Shown here: positions 17,039 through 24,920 of the stretch, piece by piece | Layout of the letters: each line of letters starts with the position of its first letter | Numbering within the stretch: position 1 is the stretch's first letter | Assembly: GCA_965226865.1 (NCBI GenBank) | Contig: CBDDEH010000004.1 | Span: 1,612,001 to 1,676,000, forward strand | Length of the DNA: 64,000 nucleotides | Direction of reading: 5' to 3' | Source: CBDDEH01 sp965226865 | GTDB lineage: Bacteria; Chloroflexota; Dehalococcoidia; Lucifugimonadales; JAGWBF01 | Position numbers and translations under genes: made by a program | The notes under the pieces: generated by a model | Seen by the model: the letters and a program-made list of their open reading frames with translations, nothing else | Database searches by the model: none | What the model was told of the DNA's origin: nothing

Positions 17039-17090
17039 CTTAACCCGTAAACCTACTGTACTAATCTCCTCATACAGGAGCCGCTTGGGA

Positions 17091-17666
17091 CTATTCCGCC
17101 GGCCAAATACGGGGTGCTGATACCCTGTAGGCTCGTTCCACAGCTATATCCGTACTGCGTCCGCGTTGAGCCCAGTCGGCCCGCAGCTTTTCGAGCTCCA
17201 GCGTTTGCTTGTATGGATCGCTCGAATCTGTCTCATATATGGTAAGGCATTTCACCTTCGTTTCCGCCGGGTTAATACTTTCGTAACGATAAGCGGTGTG
17301 CCACAAGCCTGAATCCAGAATATCGGGGATGTGGACGTCGCCGTACCATTTGTTTAGCTCCGCTTCTCTCTCCACATCATTGCAGTTGAACGTTACGGCC
17401 ATGATGCCTCGCGTTGGCCTTATTGAAGCCCGGAATTCGCCGCCTATTCTCTTAAAAGCGCCGGCAAACGACAGGTTCATGTAAGGGGAGAAACGGTCGG
17501 TTCCACGCCATTTTGCAGCAAACGAAAGCTGCTGGTCCCATGCTTTGGCCACGTCCGGTTGATAGGTCTCGTACGTGCATAGGTATTTGCCCATATCAGG
17601 ATTGGGGTCGGTGCTTTCAAAGCGTATCGCGTGGACGAACACGCCCGGTTCTGTCGCATCGGGCAA
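17091..17666 (-). CDS. EthD-like dimeric alpha/beta-barrel protein, N-terminus disrupted
   Basis: The product has two tandem domains of the dimeric ferredoxin-like (EthD/DUF4286) kind: the first includes, upstream of the callable TTG at 17666, NCGDPTREEEFNYWYNHIHL-PD; the second has FNCNDVEREAELNKWYGDVHIPD. Such domains occur in small monooxygenases and stress proteins; the substrate here is unknown. The frame is open up to 17807 but contains no ATG or GTG, and the first conserved strand is interrupted by a 37-bp inverted repeat (17682-17759). A plausible original start with MSELTDLDHWRVAG lies near 17899 in another frame. So the 5' end is rearranged or misassembled. Confidence 0.6.
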   Translation of the reverse strand: MPDATEPGVFVHAIRFESTDPNPDMGKYLCTYETYQPDVAKAWDQQLSFAAKWRGTDRFSPYMNLSFAGAFKRIGGEFRASIRPTRGIMAVTFNCNDVEREAELNKWYGDVHIPDILDSGLWHTAYRYESINPAETKVKCLTIYETDSSDPYKQTLELEKLRADWAQRGRSTDIAVERAYRVSAPRIWPAE

Positions 17667-17681
17667 GTGGATGTGGTTGTA

Positions 17682-17759
17682 CCAATAGTTGAACTCCTCT
17701 TCTCTGGTTGGGTCGCCACAATTGGCGACCCAACCAGAGAAGAGGAGTTCAACTATTGG
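17682..17759. repeat. Perfect 37-bp inverted repeat (foldback) with CAAT loop
   Basis: Bases 17682-17718 are the exact reverse complement of 17723-17759, with four bases between. The left arm (minus strand) is coding: it gives GDPTREEEFNYW of the EthD-like domain. The right arm is therefore an inverted copy of coding sequence placed where the gene's 5' end should be. A biological template-switch event or a sequencing foldback chimera could both make it. Confidence 0.9.
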
Positions 17760-18059
17760 GGTATCGCCCTTCCACTTTCTATTCCGTCCTGGAGGCTTGC
17801 TGCAGCGTTAGTCCTCTGACGCCACTGCTTCCGGTTTTCCAGATATGACTACGGCGTCCAGCAACTCTCCAATGATCCAGATCGGTAAGTTCCGACATGT
17901 TTACCCCTGATTGAGTTTTGAACGGACAGTACGGAAAGATTATCGGCATTATAGTCGCCTGGATTCCCCATATCAACCAGGGGAATTGGGAGTTGAATAA
18001 CTTCAAAACCGCCTCTTCGCAGCTTTGCGAAGTCGGGTAGACGGGAGGCACCCCATGGT

Positions 18060-18296
18060 GAAAGGATCCACGAGGCCCTGAAGCTTCAATTCGATAGGCG
18101 GCTGAGGCTGGAGTTCCACGGGGCCAGGATCACCTCAGATGCGGGGCTCCTGGCCTGCCGGGAACTGGATGGAGATCTGGGACTGACGGAGCAGCGGGGG
18201 ACCATCTTCGCGACACCTGAAGTGGGAGGAACGTGCAGCTCCAGATGGTCCCTCTGTTGCGGCAGTCGGTGTACAGCCGCCTGGCCGGGCTATGGC
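18060..18296 (+). pseudogene. IS1380-type transposase remnant (N-terminal region)
   Basis: Plus-strand text EALKLQFDRRLRLEFHGARI, TSDAGLLACRELDGDLGLTE, then after a frame change GDHLRDT-stop-SGRNVQLQMVP, LLRQSVYSRLAGY matches the beginning of IS1380-family transposases. One shift and one TGA (probably from CGA) break it, and the similarity stops at LAGY near 18296, so the rest of the transposase (about 350 residues) is missing. No terminal repeats found. Between 17761 and 18060, and from 18297 to 18654, I recognise no gene. Confidence 0.55.
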
Positions 18297-18750
18297 TCGT
18301 ACCAAGCACCGGCGTGGTGTTCCCTGCGACACGGCTCAGGAGACTCGCAACGGACTTAGAACGCCTATTACAGGAGGTCAGAAGGGTTGCTCATGACCCG
18401 AAAACGTGCCCCCTGCTCGGGAGGCGAGGGATTGTCGGGCATCCAGTTTGGGTGTATGCTGCCGTTATCCTGGCTGCGGCCCCGTCCTCAGGCCTGAGGC
18501 TGGTTGAAATGGGAAATCTCGGTTACAATGGCTCTGAACAAGCCACTTGCAGGCGAGGGCAGTTCTGTATGAAGCATCTGGCCGAGGCTCAGGCCCACGA
18601 TGTGGGTGGCATGAAGTACAGTTGTCCATACGTCCCGCTCCCCGCATCCCGTGAATGAAGGAGCTGATACCGAAGCGAGCTTCGGTTAAGTTAAGCTCGG
18701 TTCCGAATACGGATGCGCCGTATCCAGGAAATAGCCCGAAGGAAAACGAA

Positions 18751-20889
18751 ATGACTGTGTCGAACCAAGACTGGTGGCCGAATCAACTGAACTTGAAGAT
18801 TCTGCACCAAAACTCTCCCCTGTCAAATCCTATCGGCAACGATTTCAGCTACGCTGAGGAGTTCAAGACACTTGACCTGGATGCCCTGAAGAAGGACATA
18901 GTTGAGCTGATGACGACGTCGCAAGACTGGTGGCCGGCCGACTACGGCCACTATGGGCCGCTCTTCATCCGGATGGCGTGGCACAGCGCAGGCACGTACC
19001 GCATCAGCGACGGCCGCGGCGGTGGAGGCTCCGGCTACCAACGCTTTGCGCCCCTCAACAGCTGGCCCGACAACGCGAATCTCGACAAGGCGCGCGGGTT
19101 GCTCTGGCCGATCAAACAGAAGTACGGCCGGAAAATCTCGTGGGCCGACCTGATGATCTTCGCCGGCAACTGTGCCCTGGAGTCGATGGGATTCAAGACG
19201 CTCGGTTTCGGTGGCGGGCGCGAGGACGTCTGGGAGGCCGACGAGACTTACTGGGGGCCTGAGGACACGTGGCTTGAAGACAAGCGCTACAGCGGCGACA
19301 GGCAACTCCAGGAGCCTCTCGGCGCCGTTCAAATGGGCCTGATCTACGTGAATCCGGAGGGGCCGAATGGCAACCCGGATCGGCTCGCTGCGGCCAGGGA
19401 CATTCGAGAAACGTTCCGCCGCATGGCTATGAATGACGAGGAGACGGTTGCGCTCATTGCCGGCGGACACGCGTTCGGCAAAGCACATGGTGCTGCCGAT
19501 GCGGGACGGTACGTCGGTCCCGAACCAGAGGGTGCCAGCCTAGAGATGCAAGGCCTCGGCTGGAAGAACAGCTTTGGCAGCGGCAAAGGCGGCGATACGA
19601 TCACTAGCGGCTTGGAGGGCGCTTGGACCACCAACCCGGTGAAATGGGACAACAACTACTTGGAAAACGTGCACGGCTACGAATGGGAGCTGGTGACGGG
19701 TCCTGGCGGTGCGAAGCAGTGGACTCCCAAGGATGCATCTGCGGTGGGCACCGTGCCGGATGCACACGATCCGTCGAAGAAGCACGCCCCCATGATGCTC
19801 ACGACGGACCTCGCACTCAGGATGGACCCGATCTATGCGCCGATTGCGAAGCGCTTCCTTGAGAACCCTGAGGAGCTTGCAGACGCCTTCGCCAGGGCGT
19901 GGTACAAGCTGACGCACCGCGACATGGGGCCCCGAACTCGGTATCTCGGCCCGTTGGTTCCTGCAGAGCCGCTGTTGTGGCAAGACCCCGTCCCCGACGT
20001 CAATCATGAGTTGATCGGGGCTCAGGATATCGCCGGCCTCAAGGCGAAGATCCTCGCATCGGGATTGTCCGTTTCCCAACTGGTCTCGACCGCCTGGGCG
20101 TCGGCTGCATCGTTCCGTGGCACCGACAAACGCGGTGGGGCGAACGGGGCGCGCATCCGCCTCGCGCCGCAGAAGGATTGGGAAGTGAACAACCCGGCCG
20201 AGCTGGGGAAGGTGCTGCAGACGCTGGAGCAGATCCAGACGGAGTTCAACAGCTCGCAGACCAGTGGGAAGAGGGTCTCGCTCGCTGACCTGATCGTCTT
20301 GGGCGGTTGCGCAGGCGTCGAGCAGGCTGGGAAGAACGCCGGGCACAACGTGCAGGTCCCCTTTATGCCGGGGCGCACGGACGCATCGCAGGAGCAAACC
20401 GACGTGGAGTCGTTTGCCGTGCTCGAACCCACCGCAGATGGGTTCCGTAACTACCTCCGAGCCGGGCACCGAAAATCGGCAGAGGAGTTGCTGGTGGATC
20501 GGGCGTGTATGCTGACGTTGACCGCTCCCGAGATGACGGCGCTCGTTGGCGGCATGCGCGTCCTGAATGCGAACGTCGGGCAGTCCGAACTCGGTGTCTT
20601 CACCAAGCGGCCTGGGAGATTGACCAATGATTTCTTTGTGAACCTGCTCGACATGAACACCGAGTGGCAGGAGTCCTCCACATCCGAGGACGTGTTCGAG
20701 GGACGCGATCGCAGGACCGGTGATCCCAAGTGGAACAGCACCAGGGTAGACCTGGTCTTCAGTTCGAACTCCGAACTCCGAGCGCTCGCGGAAGTCTACG
20801 CATGTGACGACTCGCAGCAGGCGTTCGTGCGTGACTTCGTGGCTGCGTGGGACAAGGTGATGAATCTTGATCGCTTCGACCTTGCCTGA
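18751..20889 (+). CDS. katG: Catalase-peroxidase KatG
   Basis: About 712 residues with both halves of the fused class I peroxidase. Distal haem pocket RMAWHSAGTYR (Arg, Trp, His), proximal His in ALIAGGHAFGKAHG, and the Trp-Tyr-Met crosslink residues (Trp of MAWHS, Tyr of GLIYVNPEGP, Met of RRMAMNDEE), all needed for catalase activity. It destroys hydrogen peroxide in the cytoplasm. ATG 18751 follows AAGGA at good spacing and begins just before SNQDWWPNQLN; an upstream ATG at 18655 has no ribosome site. Synonymous-site GC looks higher than in neighbours and the gene lies between IS remnants, suggesting transfer. Confidence 0.95.
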   Translation: MTVSNQDWWPNQLNLKILHQNSPLSNPIGNDFSYAEEFKTLDLDALKKDIVELMTTSQDWWPADYGHYGPLFIRMAWHSAGTYRISDGRGGGGSGYQRFAPLNSWPDNANLDKARGLLWPIKQKYGRKISWADLMIFAGNCALESMGFKTLGFGGGREDVWEADETYWGPEDTWLEDKRYSGDRQLQEPLGAVQMGLIYVNPEGPNGNPDRLAAARDIRETFRRMAMNDEETVALIAGGHAFGKAHGAADAGRYVGPEPEGASLEMQGLGWKNSFGSGKGGDTITSGLEGAWTTNPVKWDNNYLENVHGYEWELVTGPGGAKQWTPKDASAVGTVPDAHDPSKKHAPMMLTTDLALRMDPIYAPIAKRFLENPEELADAFARAWYKLTHRDMGPRTRYLGPLVPAEPLLWQDPVPDVNHELIGAQDIAGLKAKILASGLSVSQLVSTAWASAASFRGTDKRGGANGARIRLAPQKDWEVNNPAELGKVLQTLEQIQTEFNSSQTSGKRVSLADLIVLGGCAGVEQAGKNAGHNVQVPFMPGRTDASQEQTDVESFAVLEPTADGFRNYLRAGHRKSAEELLVDRACMLTLTAPEMTALVGGMRVLNANVGQSELGVFTKRPGRLTNDFFVNLLDMNTEWQESSTSEDVFEGRDRRTGDPKWNSTRVDLVFSSNSELRALAEVYACDDSQQAFVRDFVAAWDKVMNLDRFDLA

Positions 20890-21386
20890 TCTCAGCGAGG
20901 CGCTCGTAACGGTCGTTTCCTGTGTGTCCCCCAAGCCGACGCGGTGGTAGACCGCAAAGGCATCGGTCCGTAGAGATCGGCGCGCTCGGGCCACGGAGAG
21001 CGAGGGAACTGCCGTTATTTCGCTTAAGACTCCTGTATATTTGTTTGGCTTGTTCGAATTCCCATGCGTTCTCCTCTGGAACAAAATAGTCTTTGCCCTA
21101 TTGGGGGCTAGGCCAGAACGCAACCGGTCTTAAAAGCAGAGTTCCGTGGCCCAACCCCATCTGCAAATCTAGGTTTGCACCTTCATCAACGGGGTGTTGC
21201 CACAATGTTAGCGATGCTATGCCCACGCATAAGATATATCTAGCTTTCGTGTGGGATGTCGCCGTCGCCCGGGCCCCTCTGGTCGGACTGCGGCAGGGAG
21301 GGTGCTAGTCCTAGTGATGGCGACATCCCCGCGAAGTTTAGATCACGGATGTCTGTTTGGCTTCGGACCTATGAGGAGGAACTCCG
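20890..21386. other. Intergenic region without recognisable gene
   Basis: About 500 bases between katG and the coiled-coil gene. Short open frames here have no similarity I recognise. The only structure seen is the nested stem-loop at 21253-21329. GGAGGAACTCCG just before 21387 supplies the ribosome site of the next gene. Confidence 0.5.
21253..21329 (+). promoter_or_regulatory. Nested stem-loop, candidate structured RNA leader
   Basis: GGGATGTCGCC (21253-21263) pairs perfectly with GGCGACATCCC (21319-21329), 11 bp. Inside, GGACT (21285-21289) pairs with AGTCC (21307-21311), enclosing a purine-rich GCGGCAGGGAGGGTGCT. It lies 57 bases before the coiled-coil gene at 21387. I could not match it to a known riboswitch class; it could also be a decayed mobile-element end. 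Confidence 0.4.
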
Positions 21387-21784
21387 ATGAAGAATATGAA
21401 TGGCCATAAAGAACAAAAACAAGGAGAACTCCAGGCGAACTCGCTCGAAGAGGTTCGTGGGCGTGTCGAAGGCATGTGGCAGCAGGCCATGAGCAACCGT
21501 AGCTCAGGCAGAGAAGAATTGGCAGCGGCTAAGGCCAACAGGGCTAAGGCCGAGACCGAGCGACAGTTGGTCGCCAACGCCGCCCTGGACGTCACAAAGA
21601 AGACCTGTGATGAGCTGATCAGAGAAGCAGAGAATCGGCTGGCGAACGCCAAAGAAGTCGAGTCTAAAGCGCGGAAAAAGCACGCTGAGGCCGAAAAGAA
21701 TGGGAGCAGGCCAAAAAAGAAAGCAACGAGGCATGTTCATATCGGAAAAAGGCTGTGGCTGAAGTAGAGGGCTATAGGGAAACC
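21387..21784 (+). pseudogene. Coiled-coil protein, N-terminal part (IS3-interrupted)
   Basis: Charged heptad-rich protein with repeated Ala/Glu/Lys: LEEVRGRVEGMWQQAM, REELAAAKANRAKAETERQL, LIREAENRLANAKEVE. It resembles DivIVA- or phage-tail-like coiled coils but I cannot name a family. A single G is missing at 21698 (AAG-GAA expected), so the called frame ends wrongly (NGSRPKKK...); corrected text EWEQAKKESNEACSYRKKAV runs to EGYRET at 21784, where an IS3 element begins. Joined to 23100-23642 the protein would have about 310 residues. Preceded by GGAGGAACTCCG. Confidence 0.65.
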
Positions 21785-21863
21785 TGAGGTGGACCCCAAA
21801 ATTCGGACAGGTGGCTAAGAGAGAGTCCCGCTCCTAAAATAGGACGGAAACAAGGAGCAGGAC

Positions 21864-22175
21864 ATGAAGCAAACACGTAAGAAGCACAGCCCAGTCTTCA
21901 AGGCCAAAGTGGCTTTGGCCGCGCTCCAAGGGGAGCACACCATTGCAGAGCTGGCCAGCCGGTTTGAAGTCCACCCGAGCCAGATCCATGCCTGGAAGAA
22001 GGCCTTGACTCAGGGGGCGCCGCACCTCTTTGAAAATGGTGCTGGACGTCAGGAGAAGGACCAAGAGGTCCTCACTGCCCAGCTCTACCAACAGATTGGG
22101 CAGCTCAAGGTGGAACGGGATTTTTGTCACGGAGCTTCGGGTTGTGAGCCGGTCCCAACGCCGGGCCATGATTGA
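21864..22175 (+). CDS. IS3-family OrfA (helix-turn-helix)
   Basis: About 103 residues; MKQTRKKHSPVFKAKVALAA and GEHTIAELASRFEVHPSQIHAWKK form the HTH_Tnp_1 domain that binds IS ends. The C-terminus is altered: GATTTTTGTCA (five T at 22121-22125) should have six T, giving DFLSRSFGL and a TGA that overlaps the GTG start of orfB. As written it ends in unrelated residues (CHGASGCEPVP). Confidence 0.85.
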   Translation: MKQTRKKHSPVFKAKVALAALQGEHTIAELASRFEVHPSQIHAWKKALTQGAPHLFENGAGRQEKDQEVLTAQLYQQIGQLKVERDFCHGASGCEPVPTPGHD

Positions 22176-23079
22176 CCGAGAAGAACCGAAGCTGTCTCTG
22201 GTGCGCCAGTGCGCCTTGCTGGGTATCAGCCGCTCCGCGTTGTACTACCTGCCAACCGAGGCCGGCGCCGAGGACTTGGAGTTGATGGCCCTCATAGACC
22301 AACAGTACCTGAAGACACCTTTCTACGGCTCCAGAAGGATGACTGCCTGGCTCAGAAATCACGGACACCAGGTCAACCGCAAGCGGGTCCGCCGGCTGAT
22401 GCAGCTGATAGGCCTGGAGGCCATCTACCGGCGTCCCAACACCAGCAAGCCAAACCCAGGGCATAAGGTCTATCCGTACTTGCTCAGGGGGCTGGAGATC
22501 AACCGGGTCAACCAGGTGTGGGCCACCGACATCACCTACATACCCATGGCTCGGGGTTTCCTCTACTTGGTGGCCATCATGGACTGGCACAGCCGCTACG
22601 TGCTGGCCTGGCGGCTGTCCAACACCCTGGAGGTAGACTTCTGTGTTGCGGCTCTGGAAGAGGCCTTGAGCAAGGGTCGGCCACAGATCTTCAACACCGA
22701 CCAGGGCAGCCAGTTCACCAGCGAGGCCTTCACCAGCATGCTGCTGGCGCAAGGCGTTCAAGTGAGCATGGACGGCAGGGGGCGGTGCATGGACAACGTC
22801 TTCGTGGAACGGCTGTGGCGCAGCATCAAGTACGAGGAGGTGTACCTGAAGGCATACCAAAATGGGACTGAGGCCAGAAAGGGGATTGGGGCTTATCTGG
22901 CCTTCTACAACCAAGAGCGGCCCCATCAAGCCCTGGGCTATCGGTCACCGGGTCAGGTGTTCCATGCAGTGAGCCCACAAAGGTGTTTACTGGAACTTCC
23001 ACGAGCCTTACCATCGGATGAAGGTTTACGAGACACCCCAGCGGTAGACTCTCTTATTTTAGCCTCACCGCTGTCCTGA
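22144..23079 (+). CDS. IS3-family transposase OrfB
   Basis: About 311 residues from GTG 22144 (VSRSQRRAMIDREEPKLSL). It holds the rve integrase domain with the DDE triad: Asp in VWATDITYIPMARG, Asp in FNTDQGSQFTS, Glu in VFVERLWRSIKYEEVY, plus the N-terminal region LGISRSALYYLP and HTH_21. The ATG at 22030 is a false upstream start. OrfB is normally made by a ribosomal shift from orfA or by coupling at the TGA/GTG overlap. Appears intact. Confidence 0.92.
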   Translation: MSRSQRRAMIDREEPKLSLVRQCALLGISRSALYYLPTEAGAEDLELMALIDQQYLKTPFYGSRRMTAWLRNHGHQVNRKRVRRLMQLIGLEAIYRRPNTSKPNPGHKVYPYLLRGLEINRVNQVWATDITYIPMARGFLYLVAIMDWHSRYVLAWRLSNTLEVDFCVAALEEALSKGRPQIFNTDQGSQFTSEAFTSMLLAQGVQVSMDGRGRCMDNVFVERLWRSIKYEEVYLKAYQNGTEARKGIGAYLAFYNQERPHQALGYRSPGQVFHAVSPQRCLLELPRALPSDEGLRDTPAVDSLILASPLS

Positions 23080-23099
23080 TGATGGGGTCCACTTGAACC

Positions 23100-23642
23100 G
23101 TAACGGCTGAAGCGGACTCATATAACACCAAGGTTCGTAGTGAAGCGGATGCCTATCGCGAGAGAGTGATGGCTGAAGCCGAAACCTGTAGGGAAACGAT
23201 GCTGGCAGGAGCGCAAGAGGAGACTCAGCGCATTCGCGACGAAACCCGTGAGATGGCGGATCAGGAGTGTGCCGAGCTAAAGCGGCACGTCAGTCAGGAG
23301 ATTCAGACGGTCCTGTCCGAGATCGACAATATGAAGCAAGCTGCTCAGGAGGAGCTCGAAGCCCAGAGAATATATACAGAAGCGGCCTCATTGAGGACGA
23401 TGACGACCGATCTTCAATCTCAAATGATGGAGCGGGTCGACAAAGCCCTGGCCGAGAATGAGGGCTCGGATACCAACGACGCCCCCGTGGAACAGGATGA
23501 GATTTGGGAGCCCGGGGATGTTGTTAAGGCCGACGTTCCGGTCGTAGTGGCTATGGCCAACGGACACCAGAACGGGGCGTCCACCAATCACAAGGAAACG
23601 AAACGCCGGCCCAAGCGGTACAAGAAGAACAAGGATATTTAA
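23100..23642 (+). pseudogene. Coiled-coil protein, C-terminal part
   Basis: Resumes the gene split by the IS3 element: VTAEADSYNTKVRSEADAYR then ERVMAEAETCRETMLAG, a heptad pattern with AEA/SEA repeats, QEIQTVLSEIDNMKQAAQEE, then a flexible acidic region and a basic end (KRRPKRYKKNKDI). The called ATG at 23166 is internal. The repeated EAxxYRExV motif is like ATP-synthase-b or DivIVA-type helices, but no family is certain. Followed by a good terminator at 23670. Confidence 0.62.
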
Positions 23643-23669
23643 TCTACCCGCCTCAAAGCTGGACCAGCA

Positions 23670-23695
23670 AGAGCCCCGACACAGGTCGGGGCTCT
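23670..23695 (+). terminator. Hairpin terminator after the coiled-coil gene
   Basis: AGAGCCCCGAC-ACAG-GTCGGGGCTCT, perfect 11-bp stem, 28 bases after the stop codon at 23642. U-tract weak (ATGTATCT). Confidence 0.65.
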
Positions 23696-23734
23696 ATGTA
23701 TCTAAGGCCGACCATGGAATAACCTCTTGTAGGG

Positions 23735-23743
23735 TGGTATATT
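23735..23743 (+). promoter_or_regulatory. Possible extended -10 promoter of the small ORF at 23784
   Basis: TGGTATATT: extended -10 with TATATT at 23738-23743, no clear -35. RNA would start near 23750, 34 bases before the ATG. Confidence 0.35.
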
Positions 23744-23783
23744 AGAGACGGTTCCCGCCCATTTTGTTCTAGGTAGGTGTGTT

Positions 23784-23951
23784 ATGCCCAAGGCTGCCGT
23801 GATGATCAAGTCTAACGGAAGCGGGGCCATCAAGCTCAGCCCTGCGCCGTTCCTGCCCGCGATGGGTTTTGATATCTCTAACCAGACAGGCGTCGACATC
23901 AAGGTGATAGTAGACGGGAAAAAGATTCGCATCGAGGTCGAGAGCTCCTAG
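23784..23951 (+). CDS. Small conserved-looking hypothetical protein, 55 residues
   Basis: ATG 23784 follows AGGTAGGTG. The product starts MPKAAVMIKSNGSGAIKLSP and ends with a beta-rich stretch, GVDIKVIVDGKKIRIEVES. No Cys, no membrane segment. I do not recognise the family; the codon use is typical for the region and the weak promoter and the inverted repeat GCCGTT/AACGGC at 23964-23982 just downstream frame it as a single unit. A small beta-barrel or SpoVT/AbrB-like fold is possible but only a guess. Confidence 0.5.
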   Translation: MPKAAVMIKSNGSGAIKLSPAPFLPAMGFDISNQTGVDIKVIVDGKKIRIEVESS

Positions 23952-23990
23952 CCTGGGGTAGACGCCGTTAACGTGGAACGGCCTGTTTCC

Positions 23991-24743
23991 TTATACCTTT
24001 TCTTGCCCCTCGGCTCCTGAGGGGCTGATGGCTGGAATTCCGCCCATGCGTAGGCGGAGCAGGCCCTTTATGTCTTCCCAGGCCGTCCGCATGATCTTTA
24101 CCCGTGTGTCGGGATCGTCCACCCAGTGAACCGGGATCTCCTTTATTCGAAACCCTCTCTTGGCCCCGATTATCAGCAGTTCGGTGTCGAAGAACCAGTT
24201 ATTGTTCTTCACCAGGGGCACGATAGCCTGCGCCGCGTTGCGGGTCAGCCCTTTGAACCCGCATTGAGCGTCCCTGAATGGCGTGAAGAACATCAGGCGT
24301 ATCATGGCGCTGTAGCTGCGCGATATGAACTCTCGCTTGAAAGACCGCTCCGCCCTGGAGCCCTTACTCAGACGGCTGCCGATTACGATGTCGGAGCCTT
24401 CCTCGATGGCCATCACAAGCTGCGGGAAGTGACTCAGGTCGGTGGAGAGGTCGACGTCCATGTAGCTCACGATGTCGGCTGTGCTTTCCATCCACACATG
24501 ACGAAGGGCGCGGCCTCTGCCCTTTTGGGGTATGTGTACTGCGGTCAGTCCCGGATACTTCTGCGAGAGCATCTCGGCTATAGAAAGCGTATTGTCGGTG
24601 GAGCCGTTGTCGGCTATGGTGATGCGCCACGGGTTCTGTATGTTTTCTTGGAGGAACTTGGCTAATATATCCACACTTCGAGGCAGGGCTTTCTCCTCGT
24701 TGTATACAGGTATGACTACTTCTACGGTGAGCCGCGTCTCCAT
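23991..24743 (-). CDS. Family 2 glycosyltransferase (dolichol-phosphate-mannose-synthase type)
   Basis: 250 residues of GT-A fold: VEVVIPVYNEEKALPRSV, ADNGSTDNT, GRGRALRHVW, the DxD metal site in YMDVDLSTD, and CGFKGLTRNAAQAI followed by WFFDTELLIIGAKRGFRIKE, the DPM1/polyprenyl-phosphate glycosyltransferase pattern. It moves a sugar from a nucleotide donor to a polyprenyl phosphate at the inner membrane face. No membrane anchor is visible. Starts at ATG 24743; neighbours do not form an obvious glycan cluster. Confidence 0.85.
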   Translation of the reverse strand: METRLTVEVVIPVYNEEKALPRSVDILAKFLQENIQNPWRITIADNGSTDNTLSIAEMLSQKYPGLTAVHIPQKGRGRALRHVWMESTADIVSYMDVDLSTDLSHFPQLVMAIEEGSDIVIGSRLSKGSRAERSFKREFISRSYSAMIRLMFFTPFRDAQCGFKGLTRNAAQAIVPLVKNNNWFFDTELLIIGAKRGFRIKEIPVHWVDDPDTRVKIMRTAWEDIKGLLRLRMGGIPAISPSGAEGQEKV

Positions 24744-24847
24744 CTCAATCCCCTGTGGTTAGACTACACCTTTTCAATGTTAGCCCTGGTTGCCACCCCT
24801 GGCGAGATTGGCAGCACCTCGGGTAGCGCCCATGGTAAGCCGCCTGC

Positions 24848-24881
24848 TACCGCTCATGGTGAGCCCATCGAACCAGAGCGG
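24848..24881 (-). repeat. Dispersed palindromic repeat, family A
   Basis: CCGCTC (24850-24855) and GAGCGG (24876-24881) bracket ATGGTGAGCCCATCGAA, the reverse-strand form of TTCGACAGGCTCACCAT. Same element as at 36948-36987, and related to 32737 and 33399. Lies between the glycosyltransferase and purH. Confidence 0.6.
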
Positions 24882-24920
24882 ACATACCGGCCACCCCTTC
24901 CTGCCCAGGAATGGTATTAA

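Larger units (their letters stand above)
21785..23096 (+). mobile_element. IS3-family insertion sequence
   Basis: 1312-bp element. Left end TGAGGTGGACCCCA and right-end complement TCAAGTGGACCCCA continue as an imperfect inverted repeat of about 26 bp (GGACAG shared at the inner end). Flanked by 3-bp direct repeat ACC (21782-21784, 23097-23099). Holds orfA and orfB of IS3 type. Deleting it with one ACC restores EGYRETVTAEADSYN of the host coiled-coil gene exactly. Confidence 0.92.

Noticed and set aside
17477..17752. 91-residue minus-strand frame overlapping the EthD-like gene
   Set aside because: Shares the DNA with the better-supported EthD frame and crosses the foldback; Thr/Ser-rich, no domain.
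19540..21123. Long minus-strand open frame (527 residues) opposite katG
   Set aside because: It is the complement of a GC-rich, intact katG; Arg/Gly-rich text with no domain, and no ribosome site.
20890..21386. tRNA or known riboswitch in the region after katG
   Set aside because: I found neither a cloverleaf with GGTTC-type T-arm nor a known riboswitch consensus, only the nested stem-loop.
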